Shown here piece after piece: positions 1 through 5,725 of a DNA stretch of 14,684 nt. A program made the translations under genes and the position numbers. The notes beneath the pieces are model-generated. The model was not told the origin of the DNA. It saw nothing but the letters and a program-made list of their open reading frames with translations, and did no database searches. The stretch comes from JAAAPF01 sp964481035 (GTDB lineage Bacteria > Pseudomonadota > Alphaproteobacteria > Geminicoccales > Geminicoccaceae): contig CAYZSE010000090.1 of the NCBI GenBank assembly GCA_964481035.1, positions 1 to 14,684 on the forward strand. Direction: 5' to 3'. Position 1 is the stretch's first letter, and each line of letters opens with the position of its first letter.

Positions 1-65
1 AGACGAACGTGCGAGCCTGCGAGAACGACGCCGGCGCCGAGCGCAAACCCGAAGCGACGCGCCAT
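1..65 (-). CDS. Possible 5' end of an exported protein (partial)
   Basis: Reading the minus strand from the ATG at 65-63 gives MARRFGFALGAGVVLAGSHV, which runs off the window. Two arginines followed by a stretch of small and hydrophobic residues look like the n- and h-regions of a signal peptide or a first membrane helix. No clear ribosome binding site precedes the ATG; an in-frame GTG lies two codons upstream. Only 21 residues are visible, so neither function nor even coding status can be settled here. Confidence 0.3.
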   Translation of the reverse strand, partial: MARRFGFALGAGVVLAGSHVR

Positions 66-275
66 GCCCACGCGCTGCCGCCGACGCCCCAGGGGCGAGC
101 GCGAGGAGAGCAGCCGTCCGCAGCGCATCGTTGAGAGCGGCGAAGACCCGTCCAAGGCGTATCAGCGGGATCATGCCCCACCAGGTTCTCGCGGGTCGCG
201 ATCGGCCGCGTCGGGTCCGCCTTCGCCGGGTGAGGGGTGGTCTCCAAATACCGGCGCCGGGGCCGTCCCCGTTGC

Positions 276-409
276 GCGCTAGCGCGTTTCCCGGTCAGGT
301 TGATCTACGCCCATCCCTCACCCCGCCCGGCCGCCCGCGAGGTTACGCTGCCATGGGCGGCCGGGCGGGGGTGCGGGAGGGTCAAGCATGTCGGGAAACG
401 CGCTAACGG
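276..409. repeat. MITE-like palindromic element
   Basis: Two perfect inverted-repeat pairs are nested. The outer pair is TAGCGCGTTTCCCG at 280-293 and its exact complement at 392-405. The inner pair is a 16-base GC block at 321-336 and its exact complement at 355-370, around an 18-base loop. Sequence between the arms pairs partly. The whole could fold into one long hairpin of about 130 bases, and it contains no plausible gene. The size and the conserved outer arms resemble a non-autonomous miniature element or an intergenic palindromic repeat. No second copy is present in this window. The rest of 66-527 shows nothing recognisable. Confidence 0.6.
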
Positions 410-527
410 GCGGGGGCTCCGCGGTGCAGCGGGCGCGCCGGAGGACGCGAGTGCGGCGGTGCGCGCGTGGAAGAAGGGGCGACGTCACGCAGCAGGGAGC
501 GGCACCGCGAGACACCCGAACCGTTGC

Positions 528-653
528 TCAGAGCAAGACCGTGGCCAGCCCGTCGATCAGCACCGCGGCGCCGGCGCCGAGGGACGTGGCACCGAGCACG
601 AGCACGAGGACGTGGTGCCAGCGCAAGCGCTGGAGCCAGTTGGGCATTGGCAC
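528..653 (-). CDS. Putative small single-helix membrane protein (41 aa)
   Basis: From a GTG at 653 the minus strand encodes MPMPNWLQRLRWHH followed by a hydrophobic segment (VLVLVLGATSLGAG and onward) that runs almost to the stop at 528. A GGAG lies seven bases before the GTG, which is why I prefer it over the ATG two codons later. A basic N-terminus plus one long helix suggests a small inner-membrane protein with its N-terminus in the cytoplasm. It lies downstream of the DUF934 gene on the same strand, with a 220-base gap in which I see no convincing gene. I recognise no family. Random coding is possible at this length, but the ribosome binding site and clean helix make it worth keeping. Confidence 0.42.
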   Translation of the reverse strand: MPMPNWLQRLRWHHVLVLVLGATSLGAGAAVLIDGLATVLL

Positions 654-873
654 GCTCGTTCTCCAAGCCGTGTTGAACGGTGGAGTTACGGTGAGCGCGC
701 GTCGGTCGGATGCGCGGCGCGACGTCTTGCCTCGGGCTCGGGGCCCGGAACAAAGCCGGCGGCTTGTCGGATCGCCGAGACAGGCATGAGCGCCTTCGGC
801 GTGCGGCTCGCCACCCGCCCCGCGGGATCGAGCGCCAGCCCGATCCCCTTGCCGGGACGAGCGCCCGCGGACC

Positions 874-1359
874 TCAGAGAACCGCGAGCGCGTCCGCGAT
901 CCGTTCGCGGGCGACGCGGCGCCGGCGCGCCGGACCTGGACCCGATGCGCCGTTGAGGGCGACCTCCGGGCGGCGCCGCGCCACCGCCACGTCGATCTCG
1001 ATCTCGTCGAAGCCGCAGGCCTCGAGAACACCCATGTCGTCGCCGAGGTCGTGCCCGACCGCTCGCAGCCGGCCGTCGAAGCCGAGGCGGCGCAGCTCGC
1101 GCGCGAGCGCGCAGGCGCGCTCGCCCGTGAAGCCGTCCAGCCGCACGGCGATCAGGGCGATGGAGTGCAGGCGCCGAACCAACAGGCCCAACCCGCTGTC
1201 GCGATGCACCTCCACCCCGACCGGTTGGACGCCTTCGGCGAGCGCCTCGTCGAGGCGGTCGAGCGGTACCAGCAGGGCGAGCCCGCCGGTGAGCGGATCG
1301 GAGGCGGCGGCACGGCGCCACCGGTCGACGGCCAGGCCATCGTTGGTCACGAGCGGCAT
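874..1359 (-). CDS. DUF934 family protein (putative sulfite-reduction-associated)
   Basis: The 161-residue product follows the DUF934 pattern. It opens with MPLVTNDGLAVDRW, has a short 'LLVPLDR' strand near residue 29, and carries the family core at about residues 67-118: LIAVRLDGFTGERACALARE, then LRRLGFDGRLRAVG and a 'CGFDEIEID' segment. DUF934 genes usually sit beside cysI and cysH in assimilatory sulfate reduction and are annotated as putative oxidoreductases; the biochemical role is unproven. The C-terminus after residue 125 is Arg/Gly/Pro-rich and does not resemble the usual ending. The start is firm: an AGGGAGG motif lies just upstream of the ATG. The gene diverges from an Lrp/AsnC regulator, with a promoter and palindrome between them. 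No cysteine-biosynthesis gene is visible nearby. Confidence 0.75.
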   Translation of the reverse strand: MPLVTNDGLAVDRWRRAAASDPLTGGLALLVPLDRLDEALAEGVQPVGVEVHRDSGLGLLVRRLHSIALIAVRLDGFTGERACALARELRRLGFDGRLRAVGHDLGDDMGVLEACGFDEIEIDVAVARRRPEVALNGASGPGPARRRRVARERIADALAVL

Positions 1360-1389
1360 GATCCCTCCCTGAAAGGGTCGCTATGCGCT

Positions 1390-1414
1390 TTCGTATGATG
1401 CCGCATTATGCGAA
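1390..1414. promoter_or_regulatory. Palindromic operator candidate between DUF934 gene and Lrp regulator
   Basis: Arms TTCGTATGATGC (1390-1401) and GCATTATGCGAA (1403-1414) form an inverted repeat around a single C at 1402, with 10 of 12 positions paired. It covers the predicted -10 box of the DUF934 gene and lies about 115 bases before the regulator's start. Lrp/AsnC proteins typically bind imperfect palindromes of this kind next to their own genes. Binding by the neighbouring regulator is inference. Confidence 0.5.
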
Positions 1415-1434
1415 CCATTTTCCCTACCGAACAA
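1405..1434 (-). promoter_or_regulatory. Sigma-70-type promoter for the DUF934 gene
   Basis: On the minus strand, TTGTTC (1434-1429) and CATAAT (1410-1405) are separated by 18 bases and lie about 45 bases upstream of the DUF934 start. This is one of the few AT-richer patches in the window. The -10 box lies inside the right arm of the palindrome, so a protein bound there would block the promoter. Confidence 0.45.
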
Positions 1435-1527
1435 GACAGAGGCGTCAGTCGATAAAAGAAGTTTCGGTTCGTGGGGCAGCATGGCAAACTTTCTCCTGAG
1501 ATGAGGCCGTAATACGGAACGAATGCC

Positions 1528-1992
1528 ATGCTCGACGAGACCGACCGCAGCCTCCTGCGGCTGCTTCAGGCCGACGCGTCGATCTCCTACGAGCGCCTCG
1601 GCAAGCGGCTGGGGCTTTCCAAGACCGCGGTCTGGAACCGCGTCCAGCGGCTCGACCGCGACGGCTACATCAAGCGGCAGGTGGCGCTCTTGGACGCCCA
1701 CAAGCTCGGTCTCGGCGAGACGGTGTTCGTCGCCATCCGCACCGCGCAGCACAGCGCCGGCTGGCTCGAGACCTTCACCCGCGCCATCGCCGAGATGCCG
1801 GAGATCGTCGAGGCGCACCGGCTCACCGGCGACGTCGACTACCTGTTGAAGGTCCGCGTCGCCGACACCCGCGCCTTCGACGCCTTCTACAAGCGGCTGA
1901 TCGAGCGCATCGACCTCTTCAACGTCACCTCGAGCATCTCCATGGAGGTGTTGAAGGAGACGACGGAGATCGATGTGCCGACGGGGGCATAA
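1528..1992 (+). CDS. Lrp/AsnC family transcriptional regulator
   Basis: This 154-residue protein has the standard length and two-domain layout of the family. Residues 2-50 form the helix-turn-helix domain, recognisable by 'LDETDRSLLRLLQADA', 'LGKRLGLSKTAVWNRVQRL' and 'GYIKRQ'. Residues 66-145 form the AsnC/RAM ligand-binding domain, with 'EIVEAHRLTGDVDYLLKVRV' and 'ITSS'-like 'NVTSSISMEVLKET' near the end. Members bind DNA as dimers or octamers and respond to amino acids or related small molecules. Divergence from the DUF934 gene with a palindrome between them suggests local control of that gene and of itself; the effector cannot be read from sequence. The ATG at 1528 follows GGAACGA. Confidence 0.9.
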   Translation: MLDETDRSLLRLLQADASISYERLGKRLGLSKTAVWNRVQRLDRDGYIKRQVALLDAHKLGLGETVFVAIRTAQHSAGWLETFTRAIAEMPEIVEAHRLTGDVDYLLKVRVADTRAFDAFYKRLIERIDLFNVTSSISMEVLKETTEIDVPTGA

Positions 1993-2093
1993 CGAAGTCG
2001 CGAACGCCCGTTTCGGGCTCCGGGGATCAACAGCGTGGACCGCGTGCGGCGGCCCTGGCATCCTGCCCGTGCGGGTGGCACGGAGAGGCGAGG

Positions 2094-2369
2094 ATGTGGA
2101 AGGTAGCGGGCGCGGTGGCGTTGATGGCGACGGTGGCGGTCGGCTGCACCCGAGAGGAGATCAACGAGACGCAGGCCGCCCCGGACGCGTGCGCCGACCG
2201 GGCGGCGATCGACGGCCGCGACCCCAATTCGTTCGGGGTGCGCTACATGGGCGTCGACAGTGACGGGCGGCGCATGTTCAACGTCTCGGCGGGTGCCGGC
2301 ATCGACTATCGCTGCATCGTCGACCAGAACGACCAGGTCGTGGGCTTTGGTCGGATGGCGCCCGGCTGA
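2094..2369 (+). CDS. Small predicted lipoprotein (91 aa)
   Basis: The N-terminus MWKVAGAVALMATVAVGC is a lipoprotein signal peptide: one early lysine, a hydrophobic core and a lipobox-like VAVGC that puts the lipidated cysteine at position 18. The mature part is about 73 residues and has two further cysteines (33 and 74) that could form a disulfide in the periplasm. The segment YRCIVDQNDQVVGFGRM resembles the closing strands of many small beta-rich periplasmic proteins. I do not recognise a named family. An AGAGGCGAGG stretch directly precedes the ATG and supports this start. It follows the Lrp-type regulator on the same strand after about 100 bases, so it may be co-transcribed or independent. 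Confidence 0.72.
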   Translation: MWKVAGAVALMATVAVGCTREEINETQAAPDACADRAAIDGRDPNSFGVRYMGVDSDGRRMFNVSAGAGIDYRCIVDQNDQVVGFGRMAPG

Positions 2370-2426
2370 GGTGCTTCGCATCGGCGGCTCGAACAGCACC
2401 GGGACCGGGCCCCGGCGGCGCGCATC

Positions 2427-2591
2427 CATGCCGACCTCGCGGGCGGCATCGCGCTCGTGACCGGCCGTGCCCGCAGTATCGGGTCGAGCTTCGTCGACGC
2501 CCGTACCCGGCGGAGCTGCGAGATCGCTCTCGCCGGTCTTTATGACGCCGGCGCCATCACCAGCCAGCAGGTCGTCGGCGGCTGGGTCTGA
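2427..2591 (+). pseudogene. Short-chain dehydrogenase/reductase remnant
   Basis: The frame from 2427 to the TGA at 2589-2591 reads HADLAGGIALVTGRARSIGS, close to the opening of an SDR protein: a 'DLAGKVALVTG' beta strand, then TGxxRxIG with Ser where the last conserved Gly should be. It ends ITSQQVVGGWV, resembling the common SDR C-terminus 'ITGQ...DGGWV'. Only about 54 residues separate the two, whereas an intact SDR has about 250, and no start codon lies in frame. I read it as an SDR gene that lost its middle and decayed. The short, degenerate match leaves room for coincidence. Confidence 0.42.
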
Positions 2592-2611
2592 TCTTCGCTG
2601 CGCGACTTGCG

Positions 2612-3832
2612 TCAGGCGACCAGATCATCCAGCCGCGCATGGTCCTCGGCGTGCGCCACCAACCAGTCGACGGCCGCCTCGGCGTCGGCGACGCGATAGC
2701 CGTCCGCGGCGACATCGCTGCCGCGCACGTCGTCGCCGCTGGCCTGGAGGATCGCCACGATCTCCTCGACGCCGAGCCTACGGTCGATGAGGTCGAGCGC
2801 CGCCTCCTGCAACGCCGCGGTCGTGCCGGCGACATAGGGCGCGGCGAAGCTGGTGCCCGAGACCCGGAAAGCCGAGCCGTCGATCGTGTCGACGCGCACA
2901 CCGGCGCCGAGTGCGGCGATGTCGGTGAGCTCGGCGCTCTTCTGCGTCCAGCTGGTGAAACGATCGGCGCCGTCGACTGCCGAGACCGCGACCGCGTTCG
3001 GATCCGCCGCCAGCACGCTGACCCCGTCGGCGTAGGTGGCACCCGCATTGCCGGCGGCGACCACGCTCACGACGTCCTTGGCGGCGAGCGCTGCGATCTC
3101 GTCGCTGAAGGAGGTCCTCACCTCGGCGGTGGCGTTGCCGTAGCCGAGGCTCATGTTCACGGCGACCGTGTTGAAGACATCGGTCGTCCGCAGCGTCCAT
3201 TGCAGCGCCTCCTCGATGTCCCGGAGGCTGGCGCCGCCGGCACCGTCAGCGACGACCTTGAGGTGGATGATGTCGACGTCGTCGGCGACGCCGGTCGCCA
3301 CGCTCGCCACCCACGAGCCGTGGCTGTGGTACGTATATTGACGAGCGTAGGGATCATTGGCGCCGCTGAAGTCGAACGCCCAGCGGAGGTTCGACTGGTC
3401 GTAGTAGGGGCTCCAGCCATCGTCGATGACGACGATCGCGGTCCCCGTGCCGTCGTAGTCGACGAACGGCGCCGAGGTCAAAGTGGCGAACGCGCCGCCC
3501 GCCACCGCGCGCCCGGCCAGCGTCTCGGCCGGCGCCGGCTGCGCCGACATCGCCGCTGCTGCCTCCGATACGGGGGGCGCAGTCTCCACGGCGCTCGTCG
3601 CCGGTGCCACGACGACGCTTTCCAGCGCGATCGACGGCGCTCCGGCGCGGGTCGAGGCGGACGGCGGCGCGGCGGCGGAAATTTCGGTGGTGCCCGGGGC
3701 GGCGTCCAGCTCCGGCCGGACCGCATCATCGTCCGCGGCGAAGACCACCAGCTCGCCGAGTTCGGGGGCCACGAACCAGAGGACGAAGCCCTCCTCGATC
3801 GGAGTGTCCAAGGTCGGCTCGCTCGTGCGCAT
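2612..3832 (-). CDS. Subtilisin-family (S8) serine protease
   Basis: The catalytic set is complete. With the start at 3832 (406 aa), Asp137 lies in VVIDDG, His171 in HSHGSWVAS, the oxyanion Asn262 in VAAGNAG and Ser328 in SGTSFAAPYVAG. The peptidase domain fills about residues 125-400. Ahead of it is a hydrophobic block (EEGFVLWFVAPELGELVVFA, about residues 13-32) and then an Ala/Pro/Thr-rich linker to about 110. There is no classical signal peptide, no second domain, and no RTX repeats at the C-terminus. I chose the ATG at 3832 because AGGAG lies eight bases upstream; an earlier in-frame ATG at 3883 lacks one. Substrate and cellular location are unknown. It stands alone, diverging from the amidohydrolase gene. 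Confidence 0.88.
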   Translation of the reverse strand: MRTSEPTLDTPIEEGFVLWFVAPELGELVVFAADDDAVRPELDAAPGTTEISAAAPPSASTRAGAPSIALESVVVAPATSAVETAPPVSEAAAAMSAQPAPAETLAGRAVAGGAFATLTSAPFVDYDGTGTAIVVIDDGWSPYYDQSNLRWAFDFSGANDPYARQYTYHSHGSWVASVATGVADDVDIIHLKVVADGAGGASLRDIEEALQWTLRTTDVFNTVAVNMSLGYGNATAEVRTSFSDEIAALAAKDVVSVVAAGNAGATYADGVSVLAADPNAVAVSAVDGADRFTSWTQKSAELTDIAALGAGVRVDTIDGSAFRVSGTSFAAPYVAGTTAALQEAALDLIDRRLGVEEIVAILQASGDDVRGSDVAADGYRVADAEAAVDWLVAHAEDHARLDDLVA

Positions 3833-4016
3833 CCTGGGCTCCTCTTCGTCGCGGATTCGATGAAGTGCCACGTTGTCGGGCAAATGTTAACGACGCCTTG
3901 AAGCGGCGCCCGCGCCGGTCGGCGGCGCCGCCGCGGTGTCGCTCGCCCGTCGCCTCCTGTAGGCTGCCGCCCTGCACGAACCGCATGTGACCCACGCGTC
4001 CTCGAGGAGCCCCGCC

Positions 4017-4889
4017 ATGGCCGATTTGCCGATCGTCGACAGCCAGGTCCGCTTCTGGGACGGCGGCGTCAACCCGCTCGCCTGGACGCGCACCTACCCG
4101 GCCCTCGACCGGCCCTTCCTCCCCGCCGACCTGGCCGCCGATCTGGCTGCCGACGGGGCCGCCGAAGAGGCCGCGGTCGAGCTCCAGGCGATGGTGGTCG
4201 TCGAGGCCGAGGTCGACGAGGGCCTCTACCTCAAGGAGGCGTCCTGGCTCGCCCAGCTCGCCGCCGGCGAGCCGCGAATCGGGGCGATCGTCGCCCACGC
4301 GCCCTTGCATTTCGGCGGCGCCGTCGGCTCGGAGCTGGAGAAGCTCGCGGCGACGCCGCTCGTCCGGGGCGTGCGCCGGCGGCTCCGGGGCGAGGACGCC
4401 CGCGCGCTCCTCGCCGACGGCTTTCGTGACGCCGTGCGGATGCTGCCGCGGCACGGGCTGCACTGCGAGCTCGGCCCGGCCCACGACCAGCTCGCCACGG
4501 TCGGCGATCTCGTCGCCGCCTGCCCCGAGGTCGACTTCGTCCTCGACCACCTCGCCACGCCCGGCGCCGGTGCGGCGATCGGCGAGCCCTGGACCGCCGA
4601 GATCCGCCGGCTCGCCGGCTTCGCCAACGTCGTCTGCAAGATCGCGGCGAGCGCCGGCGACGCCACGCCCGCGGCGTGGGACGCGGCGCGCCTGCAGCCC
4701 TGGATCCGCCACGCGCTCGAGGCCTTCGGTCCCGACCGCGTGCTGTTCGCCAGCGACTGGCCGGTGATCCGCCTCGCCGGGACCTACCGGGGCTGGCTCG
4801 AGATCGTCACCGCCGCCGTCGCCGACTGGCCGGAGGCGGACCGCGCCAAGCTGTTCGCCGAGAACGCGCGCCGGGTCTACCGCCTCTGA
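4017..4889 (+). CDS. Amidohydrolase-fold hydrolase (COG3618, lactonase-like)
   Basis: The 290-residue product has the length and pattern of COG3618 TIM-barrel hydrolases, which include sugar lactonases and 2-pyrone-4,6-dicarboxylate lactonase. Visible landmarks are the N-terminal strand PIVDSQVRFWD (residues 5-15), 'GAIVAHAPL' near 90, the VLDHLATP strand with His178, 'NVVCKI' near 205, and LFASDWPV with Asp247 near the end. The odd feature is the first strand: members normally have H-x-H there, but here it is Gln10-x-Arg12, so metal or substrate contacts may be changed. The ATG at 4017 follows GAGGAG at a good distance, unlike the in-frame ATG at 3987. The substrate cannot be predicted from its neighbours. 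Confidence 0.8.
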   Translation: MADLPIVDSQVRFWDGGVNPLAWTRTYPALDRPFLPADLAADLAADGAAEEAAVELQAMVVVEAEVDEGLYLKEASWLAQLAAGEPRIGAIVAHAPLHFGGAVGSELEKLAATPLVRGVRRRLRGEDARALLADGFRDAVRMLPRHGLHCELGPAHDQLATVGDLVAACPEVDFVLDHLATPGAGAAIGEPWTAEIRRLAGFANVVCKIAASAGDATPAAWDAARLQPWIRHALEAFGPDRVLFASDWPVIRLAGTYRGWLEIVTAAVADWPEADRAKLFAENARRVYRL

Positions 4890-5054
4890 CCCGACGACCC
4901 GACCGGCGGACCCTGCACCCCTCATCGTGATCCGTTCGGCGTTGTCTTGGGCCGATCGGATCGGGCCGACCTGCCAGGAGTGACACCATCGCCCCCTGTG
5001 CCGCGAGCAACTGGGGGGAACTGTGCCGCGGCGCTGCCGGACGAGGCACCGTAG

Positions 5055-5522
5055 CGGCTCACCGACTGGGCCGAGCGCTACTCGAGCAGCCTCGAGGACG
5101 ACGGTGCGCTGCGCCGTCTCGGCGGCGCGCTGCACGCGCCACCTTGGCAGATTCTGGCGCGGGACGGCTTCTTCTTCCTCGCCGAGGACCGCAAGCGCCT
5201 CTTGATTGTCGAGGAGAACGGGGCGCTCGACGTATTGGCCGAGCGGGCCCGGCGCGACGGCTCCTTCGACGCGCCGCACCTCTCCTGCCACGGCGAGATC
5301 CTGCGCGCGGACGGCAGCGGCACCGCCACCCCGAGCCGGCGCGGCGGGAGATGGCGGCGGCGAGCGGCTGGCCAGGTGCCGCGCCCTCGCCGCCGAGGTC
5401 GAGCGGCTCGAGGCCGCACTCGCCCTGAGCCGGGCCGCGGCCGAGCTGGCCGTCACCGGCAAGCCTCCCTCGACCTCGCCCGCACGCCGACCGACCAGGT
5501 GGTCGACCTCCTCCTGGACTAG
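5055..5522 (+). pseudogene. Decayed gene of unknown function with frameshifts
   Basis: Coding-like sequence begins RLTDWAERYSSSLEDDG, continues through ILARDGFFFLAEDRKRLLIV and reaches HLSCHGEILRADGSGTAT near 5330. The reading then makes sense only in other frames: EPARREMAAA in one, then a helical ERLARCRALAAEVERLEAAL segment in another. It returns to the first frame for ASLDLARTPTDQVVDLLLD before the TAG at 5520-5522. An in-frame TAG at 5052-5054 lies directly upstream, and coding-like residues (CAAALPDEAP) precede it. No proper start is present. A gene broken by a stop and single-base slips explains this best; sequencing error is the alternative. I recognise no family; the C-terminal part looks like a coiled coil. 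Confidence 0.45.
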
Positions 5523-5565
5523 GAATTTATGACGGGGCGCTGTAGGTTGCGGCTGGGCCGGCTGG

Positions 5566-5593
5566 TCGTGGGCGACCGCTCGTGGGCGACCCC
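5566..5593. repeat. Two-copy 14-base tandem repeat
   Basis: TCGTGGGCGACCGC is followed directly by TCGTGGGCGACCCC. The first copy with its preceding GG can also form a small hairpin (GGTCG-TGGG-CGACC). It lies between the decayed gene and the sensor kinase; no function is apparent. Confidence 0.5.
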
Positions 5594-5676
5594 GCGCGAG
5601 GCGAGACCGCCGATTGCGAAACGAAGCCAGAGTGAAGGATTATCGTTCTGGTAGAACCACTTACCCGACAAAATGG

Positions 5677-5698
5677 TGCGCGCGGCGAGGGGCGCGCA
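5677..5698 (-). terminator. Candidate terminator after the two-component operon
   Basis: TGCGCGC and GCGCGCA form a perfect 7-base stem around an 8-base loop. On the minus strand the hairpin lies about 28 bases beyond the sensor-kinase stop and is followed by ACCATTTTGTC, a short T-rich tail. The weak T-run makes this a candidate only. Confidence 0.4.
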
Positions 5699-5725
5699 GG
5701 CAACGCCACGCGGGGTCGGGCGGCG

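Noticed and set aside
686..873. Minus-strand frame reading GKGIGLALDPAGRVASRTPK downstream of the DUF934 gene
   Set aside because: It looks mildly protein-like but has no start or ribosome binding site, and its upstream part is the wrong frame of the DUF934 gene.
4950..4972. GC-rich inverted repeat around CCGAT-CGG-ATCGG after the amidohydrolase gene
   Set aside because: The stem is only five clean base pairs and no T-run follows, so I do not call it a terminator.
4996..5030. 10-base direct repeat CTGTGCCGCG, two copies
   Set aside because: Short and GC-rich, with only two copies 25 bases apart; expected by chance in this composition.
3726..5462. Very long minus-strand open frame opposite the amidohydrolase gene
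   Set aside because: It is Arg/Gly/Ala/Val-rich with no motif, spans the promoter region and two other genes, and is a by-product of high GC on the opposite strand of real coding sequence.
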